A DNA stretch of 64,000 nucleotides from Amphiura filiformis (Eukaryota > Echinodermata > Ophiuroidea > Amphilepidida > Amphiuridae). Under the pieces are notes generated by a model that was given only the letters and a program-made list of their open reading frames with translations, had not been told where the DNA came from and did not search any database. Within the stretch, counting starts at the first letter, position 1; the number at the start of each line of letters is the position of its first letter. Where the stretch lies: positions 70,399,706 to 70,463,705 of the forward strand of contig NC_092628.1 in NCBI RefSeq assembly GCF_039555335.1, written 5' to 3'. Below are positions 24,301-33,700 of this stretch, one piece after another. Made by a program: the position numbers and the translations under genes.

Positions 24301-25249
24301 AAAAAACAAGGTCAATGCAACTTTTTGAAAACAAGTGAAAATAGCAATTTTTCTTGGGAGTTTTCGTCATCACTTCCGTCACATGAAAAGATTCATACCA
24401 GATGAGTGAAAAGTTGCAGAAACTTTGAGAAATAGGTGAATTTTCTCAGAAAAATAGATCACATTTTTTGAGAAATTCGCCATCTTGAATAAATGCAGAA
24501 TTGCGTCATGCAGTAAAAAGATGTCAAAAAGCACTAGAAAATGCATGATTCGCTGGCGTAAATTACTGGCAAAACGCACAAACATCATGTGCTTGTGCTA
24601 CGCGAATGCTTCAGAGCTGCATATAATTATAAACACCGGTTTTGCATCTAGCTCTTTTACATCAAAAATAGCTATAAAAACATGAATTTTTTAACAAAAT
24701 AAAGCTTGTTCGAAAGAAAATAAAAGGTATGTTTGTACAGTTGAAACACAAGTTTAACCTAGTTGAGAAAGTTTAATTTGATAAATTAGCAACTTTAAAG
24801 CCTCCAGCATACTTTCCTGCCGCTTGCCGCTGCGGCAAGCGGCATGCGCGGCAGGGCGTTTCAACCAATGACAAGCCTTGATTGTGTCCGTTTGTCTGCA
24901 ATACTGGCGTGTGACACGCCGCTCAGCGGCAAGCGGCAGGGTAGTATGAAACCAGCATAACCTTAGCTCAGCCTCTCAGGTGGTCTAAAAAAGTCAGGAT
25001 CACTGACGCGACATGTGTTGATCAACTCGCCGCCGACACTGTACGGTATAAACGGTAAATTTGTGAGAAAACTTTTATTATAATTTGTTTCACATAATGC
25101 TCACCTAAGAGAGTTGTTATCATAGCTCCAGTCCCTGATGCTACTATTTGTTGCCCTGGGGTGATTCCAAGGTCAGTCTTCTGTCTTGACTGTAAAACAG
25201 GCCCTGCTGTTGTTACATTCTTTGTAGACTCATCGCCTTTTCTTATCAT
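12339..25249 (-). CDS. SLC25A40: Mitochondrial carrier SLC25A39/SLC25A40 family (ten exons, complete)
   Basis: Inner-membrane carrier of the family that imports glutathione into mitochondria (yeast Mtm1, vertebrate SLC25A39/A40). Exons (minus strand): 25105-25249, 23536-23595, 22498-22610, 21891-21958, 19021-19145, 17502-17675, 14661-14770, 14149-14230, 13275-13355, 12339-12448. All junctions are GT..AG, the phases agree, and they sum to 1068 nt, or 355 aa (vertebrate members are about 340-360). Three carrier signatures are visible: TPLDVVK (about residues 50-56), NPLELVR (178-184) and NPFDVVK (272-278). The first matrix loop has cysteines 71, 75, 83 and 85, matching the cysteine cluster that lets SLC25A39 sense iron-sulfur status. 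Also seen are [10 protein letters not shown] near the N-terminus and [14 protein letters not shown] near the C-terminus. I use the A40 symbol as the nearer match; A39 versus A40 cannot be decided for an invertebrate. Introns carry many transposons. A truncated tandem copy lies downstream at 3367-6914. Confidence 0.93.
13005..13160. mobile_element. Short foldback MITE (intron 9 of the carrier gene)
   Basis: ACCTCCAGTCACCGGCAC at 13005-13022 is repeated inverted at 13143-13160, and both arms continue into a GAAGTTCAGCG/CGCTGAACTTC pair. The element is nearly all hairpin, 156 bp, non-coding. Confidence 0.75.
13591..13714. repeat. Hairpin with an extra repeat arm
   Basis: GTAGGGAGATTAAGAGATGA (13591-13610) occurs inverted at about 13667-13686 and again directly after it at about 13695-13714, giving one inverted and one tandem copy of the same arm. 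A GAATTCATC box is shared by all three. Located in intron 8 of the carrier gene. Confidence 0.6.
14378..14583. mobile_element. Small hAT-like element (intron 7 of the carrier gene)
   Basis: Ends CAGTGGCATAGCAA and a matching TACGCTACTG, with G/C-run subterminal sequence. The flanks CCTACATC and CCTATATT match at 6 of 8 bases, as for an aged 8-bp duplication. Related termini occur at 15313, 44784 and, without a partner end, at 59980. Confidence 0.55.
15313..16571. mobile_element. hAT-like non-autonomous element, 1.26 kb, with perfect 8-bp TSD
   Basis: Begins CAGGGGCGGCGCCAGGG and ends TGGCGCCGCCACTG. The flanks 15305-15312 and 16572-16579 are both CTCCTAAA. The inside includes short GCGAGCGTAGCGAGC-like repeats, a segment shared in inverted orientation with 11373-11701, and a Lys/Glu-rich low-complexity open frame on the minus strand at 16324-16656 that I do not regard as a gene. 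No transposase was recognised. Located in intron 6 of the carrier gene. Confidence 0.8.
16841..16930. repeat. Dispersed repeat fragment shared with 60577-60672
   Basis: GGACTATGAATAGGGGCGAC and the following bases through CTCCCTCCTTTC...CATCTTCTCT recur in similar order around 60577-60672 (GGACTATGTATGAATAGATG...CATCTTCTCT). Both are non-coding; one is in the carrier intron, the other just downstream of the helicase gene. The family is unknown. Confidence 0.5.
17749..18775. mobile_element. hAT-like non-autonomous element, 1.03 kb, with perfect 8-bp TSD
   Basis: Terminal inverted repeats CAGCCCTCGAATTAA and TTAATTCGAGGGCTG, flanked at 17741-17748 and 18776-18783 by TATTCAAA. Subterminal regions carry repeated GGGCA(C/A)(G/C)GGCAA motifs in both orientations, as expected of transposase-binding repeats. 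No coding remnant. Inserted in intron 5 of the carrier gene. Confidence 0.85.
20018..20373. mobile_element. TTAA-bounded MITE, family A copy 2
   Basis: Ends TTAAGTTATTACTACACCC and GGGTGTAGTACCCCCTTAA, with the same interior as 4801-5150 (GGTGACAAGTAAGATA, AAGGACTACAACTAC and their inverses). Nested in the element at 19283-21346. Confidence 0.75.
20475..21146. mobile_element. TTAA-bounded long foldback, family C copy 1
   Basis: Begins TTAAGGGCTGGGGTATGAAC and ends TAGATCCCTTAA. Nearly the whole 670 bp folds back on itself through paired blocks (CAGACATATCGAATTGCATT and its inverse, then TTGAAGATATG.../...CATATCTTCAA at the loop). Other copies are at 41756-42345 and 61271-61846. Short open frames in all copies arise from the arms and are not genes. 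Confidence 0.8.
22429..22448. repeat. (ACATGT)n-like simple repeat
   Basis: A short TACATGTACATGTACATGTA run in intron 3 of the carrier gene. Such runs recur throughout the window and are a compositional habit of this genome. Confidence 0.6.
24127..25002. mobile_element. Foldback-ended element in intron 1 of the carrier gene
   Basis: CGATCCTGACTTTAGACCAC at the left is matched inverted by GTGGTCTAAAAAAGTCAGGATC at the right (24980-25002). The 0.87-kb interior holds no recognisable gene and encloses the small GC-rich element at 24804-24956. The superfamily was not determined. Confidence 0.6.
24804..24956. mobile_element. GC-rich hairpin MITE nested in 24127-25002
   Basis: CCAGCATACTTTCCTGCCGC at left and an inverted GCGGCAGGGTAGTATGAAAC at right, with internal GCCGCTGCGGCAAGCGGC and GCTCAGCGGCAAGCGGC palindromes. 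It stands out sharply in GC content from the surrounding intron. Confidence 0.7.
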
Positions 25250-25311
25250 AGCTGGACTTTCTTGAAAATAAGGTCAAGAAAATCGACAATCGTTTCATAA
25301 TAAGTGCCTTA

Positions 25312-25470
25312 CATTGTGATCTTACAAACGATCACATTTCTTTAAAATCAGGCAAGCAATATTATAGGAAAGATAAGATTCACGCCACACAAAACGTGCA
25401 CTAAATTTGCTGCTTGATCAATTATTAAAGCTCCTGGCCTTGCTTTGGTAATACAGTTCACTTCCGGGTC
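25312..25470 (-). promoter_or_regulatory. Probable promoter and non-coding first exon of the carrier gene
   Basis: On the gene strand an ETS-type CCGGAAGT (25460-25467) lies about 215 bp upstream of the start codon, and a donor-like AGATCACAAT/GTAAGG ends at 25312. A pyrimidine-rich TTATTTTCAAG acceptor-like site lies at 25261-25270, just before the start exon, so a short untranslated exon is plausible. The same blocks flank the duplicated copy at 7020-7175, which supports their importance or at least their inclusion in the duplication. Confidence 0.45.
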
Positions 25471-25499
25471 AAAGTCGATCAGCTGATTTTTGGAATTTT

Positions 25500-25955
25500 G
25501 TGATTTTCTTCACTCATCTTTTACTTTTCAATAAACATGTAAAATGTAATGTTATAATATATTTTACAAAAAGTTCCAATATCATTTATTTATCAACGGT
25601 AGGAACATACACCACGGATAAGTTTATTTTGACCTTTGCTCCTTGACCTGAGTTTTGACATTTGTTTTTGATTACGCAATCACATGTCATCATACTGCTG
25701 ACTTCCAATGATGTAACTTCCAATTTTATTTATTTTATGTTCAGGAATCGTTAAACATAGTAGTAAAAAGGTGAGGGTGTACATGTATAACATGATTACA
25801 AAGATAATAACATATATCATGAATATTACAGTAAAGTTACAATCATCAATAAATTAAAACATGGTCATGGTGGATCTATGTACTGTCTGAGGCCGAGGCT
25901 GAGCATGCTGAGTGTTTTTAAATTTTACTATCACATGATCATGCAATCAAGATTT
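25500..25955. other. No gene seen; spacer upstream of the carrier gene
   Basis: AT-rich non-coding DNA with no complete repeat recognised. Confidence 0.4.
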
Positions 25956-25956
25956 A

Positions 25957-26030
25957 GGGGTTCATTCATATATTTTCATGAAACGATTGTTTATAAAATA
26001 AACAACGTTTAGTCATGAAAATATGTTCAT
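25957..26030. repeat. Foldback repeat, family D copy 1
   Basis: TTCATATATTTTCATGAAAC is mirrored by GTTTAGTCATGAAAATATGT. The arm motif TTCATATATTTTCATGACTA recurs in larger palindromes at 27128-27290 and 30080-30180. Confidence 0.55.
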
Positions 26031-26070
26031 ACATGTACATGCGCAACATTCATTAAAAAATACCATTGTT

Positions 26071-26576
26071 TTAAGCTGAATTTATACTCAATCGCTTTTG
26101 CAGAAAAGCGATTCTCACGCATGCTCAATGTTTACTTCCTTTTCAGAGCGTCGAGCCGATCAATCGATACAAATCGCCGAGGGCGAGGCAAAAACGATGT
26201 CGCCTTTGCAAGTTAAAGAAATCTCAACTTCCCAGCGATATCTCTTGACACGTGAATGCGTCAACCAATCATATACAACCAACTGGATCTATTTTGCTAA
26301 TTAATTTACATGTCTCGATTATTTACTTCTGGTGATGAATTAATTATAATTCAAAGCAATAATTATTGACAGCCTGCAGCAACTGATGTTTTAAAAATGT
26401 ATTTTGTGGCATTTCGGATATTTTAATTGTCGTCTGCAATCGCTATCACCGACTCGCCATGATAAGTATAAATGCAAAAGCGACGAGCGATGCATCGCAA
26501 AATTCGGCGATTGCCCATCGCTTTCCAAAAGCATTTAATCGCAATCGCTCGGCGATCGAGTATAAATTCAGCTTAA
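26071..26576. mobile_element. TTAA-bounded MITE, family E
   Basis: Begins TTAAGCTGAATTTATACTCA and ends GAGTATAAATTCAGCTTAA. The interior has many CGATCG/GCGATT motifs on both strands. An open frame starting at 26459 crosses the right end and is rejected as a gene. Confidence 0.75.
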
Positions 26577-26862
26577 GACTAGAAACTACCAGTTATCAGT
26601 TCCTTATTAAAAGTTTTTCCATCGCTAATTGTGAGAAAACGTTTACTTGCTCAGCTCAGGACATCATGTTTGGACGTGCGCGAATATCGCATACATCATG
26701 CATCACTCGCGCTTTGTGTAAAATTAGCTCACGAGCATACATGCATATATCTTATAATCCTACTCGCGAGATGTCATCGGTTCTAGCGCGGCTTGTTTAC
26801 GACCAGAAAGCCGGGCATAAACGTTATTTTTGCACGTATGCTGAAAAAATTGCTGTTATATT

Positions 26863-27121
26863 ATATGTGACCCCTCGGCACAACTGAGCCCGGATGTCGC
26901 CAGTGCCACTATTGAGATATGCTCCATCGAACTTAACAATAAACAATAGGAAACAAAGGATTTATTGACTGATTTATTGATTTTTCACTTCTTAAATGTC
27001 AAGTACTATAGACATGATATACATCATTTTAAAGCTAATTTCAAGCAGAATATTTTGGTTGAATATCTCAAAAATGATGATTGGCGACTTCAGGGCTCAG
27101 TTGTGCCGAGGGGTCACATAT
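26863..27121. mobile_element. MITE with 38-bp terminal inverted repeats starting ATATGTGAC
   Basis: ATATGTGACCCCTCGGCACA at left and its inverse at right, extending to (T)GTCGCCA/TGGCGAC(T). Non-coding interior of about 180 bp. Same outermost bases as 5602-5859 and 42821-43081. Confidence 0.75.
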
Positions 27122-27127
27122 GTAGCG

Positions 27128-27290
27128 CGTATGAATTAGGGGTTCATTCATATATTTTCATTCATGACTAAACGGTTGTGTTTATGCCCAAGGGTCGCTT
27201 TCGGCCTGAGGGCATAAACAACTATTTACTTATGAAAATGTATGAATGAATCCCTAGTTCATGCATACACGCTATGTAAGCGCACGAGAA
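27128..27290. repeat. Foldback repeat, family D copy 2
   Basis: GCGTATGAATTAGGGGTTCA and its imperfect inverse at the right end surround an inner GTTTATGCCC/GGGCATAAAC pair. Related to 25957-26030 and to the core of 29973-30246. Confidence 0.65.
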
Positions 27291-27294
27291 AGCG

Positions 27295-29135
27295 CACGCT
27301 CTCAACCAACAGTTCAAATCTGTTTTCAACTGTGAAGACCCATCAAACATCCCCAGCAAAGGTTCATCACCTTTTCCAATCATTTCGAACTTAACCATTG
27401 GTGTGGAAGGCGTGGCTAAACAGTTTGAAGAAATAAAACCTCATAAGGCCCTGCGGTCCTGATGAACTTCCGCAAAACTACTTAAAACGGTAGCAACCGA
27501 AGTGGCCCCGGCTATGCAGTTTCTTCTTCCAACAGTCTTACGACCAGGGTGTGATGCCTGATGACTGGAGCAAAGCCTTGGTCACCGCCTTTGTACAAGA
27601 AAGGAGCTAAACCGATCCCGGGAATTACAGACCAATCTCGCTTACATGCATCTGCTGCAAAATCATGGAGCATGTAATTCTCAGCCATATTGCCAAACAT
27701 CTCTCCAACAACAGCATCCTTCTGGACAACCAGCACGGCTTCAGGGAAAAGTTGTCAACAGTAACCCAACTCCTCGATTCCACTCATGATTGGGCGCCTA
27801 CACTCAACCATCGTAGTCAGACGGACCTTGTCCTGCTTGATTTCAGTAAAGCGTTTGACAAGGTCCCCCACCGTAGGCTGGCAGTCAAATTGGAGTACTA
27901 TGGCATCAGTGGTCCCACACTCGGCTGGATTAATTCATTCCTGAACGGAAGAAAGCAAGCAGTTTCAGTCAATGGCAGCCACTCCAGTTGGGAGGATGTA
28001 TCATCCGGCGTGCCCCAGGGGTCAGTTTTGGGCCCAGTGCTCTTTTTGATTTATATTAACGACATCAACCAGCATCTTAGCTCACAAATACGTCTCTTTG
28101 CGGACGACAGCATAATTTACAAAGAAATAAAAGACCCATCAGATCATATAACTTTGCAAAATGACCTCGACACCCTATCTACCTGGGCGGATACCTGGTT
28201 AATGAGTTTCAATGTTGACAAATGTGCCATCATGTCCATTACTCTAAAGAAGAAACCTAGCCTCCATCAATATTTCATCAAGGCAGCGGATCTTCAAAGA
28301 GTTAAACAGCATGTTTATCTAGGGGTCACAATATCAGATGACCTCAGCTGGACTACTCACTGCCAGAAGACGGTTTCTAAAGCCAGCCGCACCCTGGGTA
28401 TGCTGAGGAGAACGTTATCTGCTTGCAGCAAAGAGGTGAAGGAGAGAGCTTACCTGTCGCTGGTTCGTCCCCTCAACTGGAATACAGTGGAGAGGCATGG
28501 AATCCATACACCCAATGTGACATCAACCGGTGGAACAAGTTCAACGCCAGGCTGCTCGTTTCGTCCATGCAGACTACCGGAGAACAACCCCGGTAACTCC
28601 TCTAGTTCAAAACCTACAATGGGATACACTTCACTTAAGACGTCTGATGAACCAAGCTACCATGTTCTACAAGATACAATTCCAACTGGTCAACATCCAA
28701 TTTCCGCCATATCTCCAACTTTCAACTTTTTCAAGCCGTAACAAGCACAACTTCAAGTACCAACAACCAAGTTCAAAAGTAGATGCTTATGGATACTCAT
28801 TTTATCCACGGACGGTCCGTATCTGGAACAGACTCCCTTCAGTTGCAGTCAATGCTCCATCCATCCAGACGTTCCGGTCGGCAGCACTCCCAGTTCTTAG
28901 GGAGATGCGCCCACCACCCAGCCTCAGAAGTCTCTAAATAGCAGCACAGCATCCGCACCAGCACATTTTCCTGTATTATACACCTGTTTGATGGCACCCG
29001 TCTCCTGAGTTTCTTTATTCTGCACCTTAAGTTGACACTGCACCGGCCGAGAGGTCATCGGCAAGTTACCTCCTAGTTTAGCCTTCAAGGCTGCTATTTT
29101 GGAGTACCGACTGAAGACTGAATGTAAGGCACTTG
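27295..29135 (+). mobile_element. LINE remnant (CR1/L2/Jockey-like), 5'-truncated and frameshifted
   Basis: A non-LTR retrotransposon pol fragment. An open frame at 27665-28741 holds most of the reverse transcriptase: LDFSKAFDKVPH, SGVPQGSVLGPVLFLIYIND, the catalytic FADD box (FADDSIIY), and YLGVTISDDLSW after the palm. Upstream, 27430-27660 continues the fingers region in disturbed frames. Near 28460-28530 the frame shifts, and the C-terminal part continues at 28530-28937 (EQVQRQAARFV, TVRIWNRLPSVAV). It ends around 29110-29135, with no apurinic endonuclease region and no long A tail visible. Dead copy. The clade is inferred from motif style, not phylogeny. Confidence 0.85.
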
Positions 29136-29139
29136 AAAC

Positions 29140-29970
29140 TTGATTCTGAGTTTAGCGTCCACCGCCCGCGTTATGAAATTTGTGCCGCGTTTGAGATGTA
29201 AAATCTGAAAATAATTCATTATTTTGCAAATTACTACTAAAACCAGAAAGAAAATTTGTTCTGCAAAATTTTTAAACCCCTTTTTTGTATAGAAAGCCTT
29301 GAGAACTATTAGATGAAGCCATCTAAATATTTTAGCATTAAAAATATACAGGTTTTTGACCCTTGCTCTATCCAATTATTTCAATTATACCTTTGGGATG
29401 TAGACTAGAAGAGAACCTAGCCAAAATGTTTTTACCAGATGGACATTGTTGATGTTGTAAATAATTTAACTAGGAAAGCCCTAGTTTTGACAAATTTAAT
29501 TGGTGCCAAAAATTTATTTCATAATGTTCTGCATGATTGTTATTTTTGTATAAATGAGTCAATCCTCCCCCTCCCCCATTTCCCTCTATCCCCAAATGTA
29601 TATGGAGAGTTTAGTACAAATTGGAGTGAAGAAGAATGGCATGGTATACTTTGGAATACATTTAGTTTGTTTTAAAACTTGAAAAACAAAAAGCAAGATA
29701 AATTATTATACTTTTATAAATGTTTATGTGTGTTTGTGACATTATATTGCGACTGGCGATACCCAATTAAAATGAACAAAAGCGCATTTAGCATCGGTAA
29801 AAGGCCGCTGATATGAAACCTTGAAAATAATGAATAATGAAATAGTTGCCTCATTATGAGCTGAAAAAAATGGGATGCTAAACTCAACATCAAGTTTCAA
29901 TAGCCTAACAGCGCGCATGATTGGTTGAGAGCCGGGCATAAACAGCGTTTATGCCCGGTGTCCCGGTTGT
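29140..29970. other. No gene seen; AT-rich spacer
   Basis: Non-coding by inspection. Contains the short near-palindrome GCCGGGCATAAACAGCGTTTATGCCCGG at about 29932-29959 (described as GCCGGGCATAAAC and its inverse), which uses the same GTTTATGCCC word as the family D foldbacks. Confidence 0.4.
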
Positions 29971-29972
29971 GA

Positions 29973-30246
29973 GATTGCCTGTTAGGGAAAATGAAGGAAA
30001 ATCATGTTTTTTGATAATGTTATTTGTAATTTTTGTTACTATTTTGATGAAATAAGAATCACAAAATGTTCTGGTATGTATGAACGGGGTGCATTCATAT
30101 ATTTTCATGACTAAACGGTTGTTTATGCCCTCGGGCCGCAGTCATGAAAATATATGAATGAACCCCTAATTCATACATACCAGAACATTTAACAAATTAA
30201 ATATTTAAGTTATTAAAAAAAACATGATTTCCTTCATTTCCCTACC
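29973..30246. mobile_element. Foldback element with nested family D palindrome
   Basis: Outer arms: TAGGGAAAATGAAGGAAAAT (29980-29999) and an inverted ATTTCCTTCATTTCCCTA near 30225-30244. Middle arms: AAATGTTCTGGTATGTATGA and its inverse. Inner palindrome 30080-30180 with TTCATATATTTTCATGACTA arms. It looks like one foldback inside another, or a graded single foldback. Confidence 0.65.
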
Positions 30247-30714
30247 TGGCGATCCCTACCCAAGCATGCAAGTGCTGCACCAGTACAGCGTGCTTTTGCC
30301 AACGTAGCAAATAAAAGCGCACTACCTCATTGGTGCTGGAAACCATTCGTTCGTCGCTCAGCGATGTCCTAAATTTGGCTTTAATAACTGTCAGGAAAGG
30401 TTTCTGTCCAGCTTAAAATAGCAAGGTGGAGTGAAAGAAACCCTACTGTCTATTTTGGCCAATGTAATGTTCACATGACAATGACATATGCATTAAAATT
30501 GATAAAATAATGATGATAAATGTAAAAAAAATCAGGCAATACGGCATATTGACTGTGTTTAACCAAACATATCAAAAAATCAGGTTTGAAAAAAATTTAC
30601 CAATAAATTTCATATCGTGAAGAGGCTTTAGAATTGGCTCTACTTTTCAAACCTGGGTGTATTGATCAATACATTTTGTATATCAGATGTTTTGTTGTGT
30701 TTTCTTTTAAGCAG

Positions 30715-33700
30715 GACAGTTGAAACCATGACAAAAGGAATGCAAGGAAGATTCCTGTTGTTGTATGGCTCTCAGACAGGACAGGCTAAAGCAATAGCAG
30801 AAGAAATATATGAGAATGCTCCACATCATGGACTGCAACCAGAAATACACTGCCTTAGTATGACTGACAAAAAGGTAAGTTTGTACAGACAGAATTACAC
30901 ATAATTTGACCTTTGTTTCCAGTTCAGTGGCTAGTGCATGGAAAGACCAATGGCTTCAGACTCCTCACCACTCCAGTGCTTTGTCACAGACCCAACAGAC
31001 ATCATCCCAGTCTTCAATCTACCCAGGTCTGCTTGGACAAAATTAAACCGCCTGAGAAGTGGAGTTGGACGCTTCAATGCCAACCTGTTCCAATGGGGCT
31101 TAAAGAAAAGCCCAGCATTCTCTCGGTTTAATATTTTGACTTTTTAATGTTTTGACTTTTATATCTTGTTTCTTCCTGACATACGCAAGAAGAAGAATAC
31201 ACATTATGTATTCCTATGGCAGTGGCAGGGAAATCAAGGTTGACAATTATATACTTAAAATTCTTTGAATTATGTTGAAGAGAAAACCCATTAAATTACA
31301 GAATTTTACAAGCTGATGCTCATAAATGTTTTGGATTGTAAATCTGAAGAACAAAAAAATTGTACATATTTCATGAAGTAGAGAATTATATCATTTCATT
31401 TGTTGATGGTACTGGTAGATCTGCGATGTTAGAATTGTAAATATTGCTTAGGCACTCAATTGTGCTAGTAATATACAGAACACCCCATCAGTCAGAAACA
31501 CCGTCAATCTGAACCCACATCAGTCAGAAAACCCGTAAGGGTTAGGCTTACCCTAACCCTAACAGGTTTTCAGACTGACGGTGTTTCGGACTGACGGGGA
31601 GACCCGTAAAATACTTTAACCTATAATTTGCATACCCAAAGATAATTATTTAGTGACTGACCGATCAGGTCCCTATCTGAATCGGCCGATTGGCCGATCA
31701 ATTCCCTCTTTGATCTGCCGATTCGATCACCGATTACCAATTCCCCAATTGTAAACAATGGCTGCCATCGCCATGAGTAAATTTCACCTGTATGTTGAAA
31801 GGGTACTCGTACGCAAAGTATTACCATAATTATGTATGCTCTGAGCACAAAAATAAACTCCCCGTGCTCATTTACAATACTTAATTTGACCATGATTATT
31901 CTAAGTTCAATTTACCTTTTCCCCTGATATCCGAGTCCGTCGAATCATTCGACGCCCCATTTTAATATTGTGTTTACGTTCAAGTCAGTATTGAGTTTTG
32001 CAGACGGCCCGTAGCTCTCTCCAATCTGACACGCACGTGTATAACCCAGAAGTGTTGAGTTTTGCACACGGCCCGTAGCTCTCTCCAATCTGACACGCAC
32101 GTGTGTAACCCGGAAGTAAGAACTACAATTGTACATGTGCATGCGGGGAATTACCTGATTATCTCAGCTGCATGCCTGAATCACGGTATGATTTTATGTT
32201 TATCGCCTACAAAGAAGCTTGTTCTTTTGCTAAATTTCGCTTGATTTAACTAGAGACTAATTCAAAGAAATATACCAATAAATGAATACTTGTTAAGCTT
32301 CAACAATTACTTTCATGATATTGGGTGATCGGTGCATTACATCGGCGGATGAAGGAAAATCGGCCGATGCAGATCACTACCGATAAGCTAATAATCGGCC
32401 TGATCGGGAAGCTACCGATCTGATCGGTCAGTCTCTATAATTATTAGACCCAAAGACAACTGTCTCTGCCATGTTTGCATGTTACTCTTGGAGGCTAAAA
32501 TAGTGTAGTAAGTGTATTTCTGGATTATATCATCATGCGCCTATCAAACTTCTATTTAAAAAGTGTGTCCATTGCATGAAAAGTGTTGCGCCAGTAACCT
32601 GCTAAGCATTGTATATGCACAAACTTTTGTACCACTCAAGCTAAAGTTGGACGCAAATTATTGTTTGATTTCGGACTCGTGACGATAAATGGCAGAGGTG
32701 CACTATTTTGTTTTCCATCCATGGCAAACCAATTGCAAATTACCGTGTAGTGTTATATGCAATATGGTAATTCTGAGTTGGTTCTCTTTGGGCCTAATTA
32801 TGTGTATCCCCGGTGGTGAATTCTCAAAATGGTCTGCCAAAAATCGCTGCCCCCCCCCCTCTGGCCGTGCCAAAAATCTTTGCCCCCCTTTTGACGTGCC
32901 AAAAATCTTTGCCCCCCCCTTTTGATGTGCCAAAAAATCTTTGCCCCCCCCCCCTTACACAGCAAGATTTTTGGGAACCTGAATTTAAAGCCTTAAATTG
33001 TCTTATGATATAATGCGTGCGCTGCGAGCAGGAAATTTTGCATATTTGAACGTGTTCCTAACATTTTCCTACACCTTTTTAGGGCGTAATATAGAAACAG
33101 TGTCCAAAATATCTGTGCCAAAAATCGCTTGCCCCCGCCCCCATTCGACCTGCCAACAATCGCTTGACCCCCCTTCCGACCTGCCAAAAATGCTTGCCCC
33201 CCCCTTTTGGCCTGCCAAAGAATATTTCCCCCTATAATTCACCACCCGGGGTACATATAATTCTCGCTATTCGCAATAAGGGCGCCGCCAGCGGTTTGCG
33301 GTGTAGTCGTGATGTATCATGGGAAAATCGTGATGTATCATGGGAAAATTCGACATCAAGTCCCCATAGAATATTACCATGCTATTACATAGGAACACGT
33401 GACAATATTTTTTAGTTTGTCAATATAACGGTATTACACGCAAATCGATAGAGAAAAAATTAATTGTGCACATTTCAAATCACATTATTAAGTATTATTG
33501 AGTATCGATGCGCGTGTAACACCTTTATTTTGACAAACTAAAAAAATATTGTCATGTGTTCCTATGTAATAGCATGGTAATATTCGTATTGCGCGGACTT
33601 GGATGTCGACCTTTTCCCATGATACATCACGATTATCGCAAACCGCTGGCGGCGCCCTTATTGCTATAATAGCGAGAATTATTGCACCACCCCTAATCTG

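Noticed and set aside
26459-26887. 142-residue open frame on the plus strand
   Set aside because: It runs across the right end of a TTAA MITE and into the next MITE; the composition is not protein-like.
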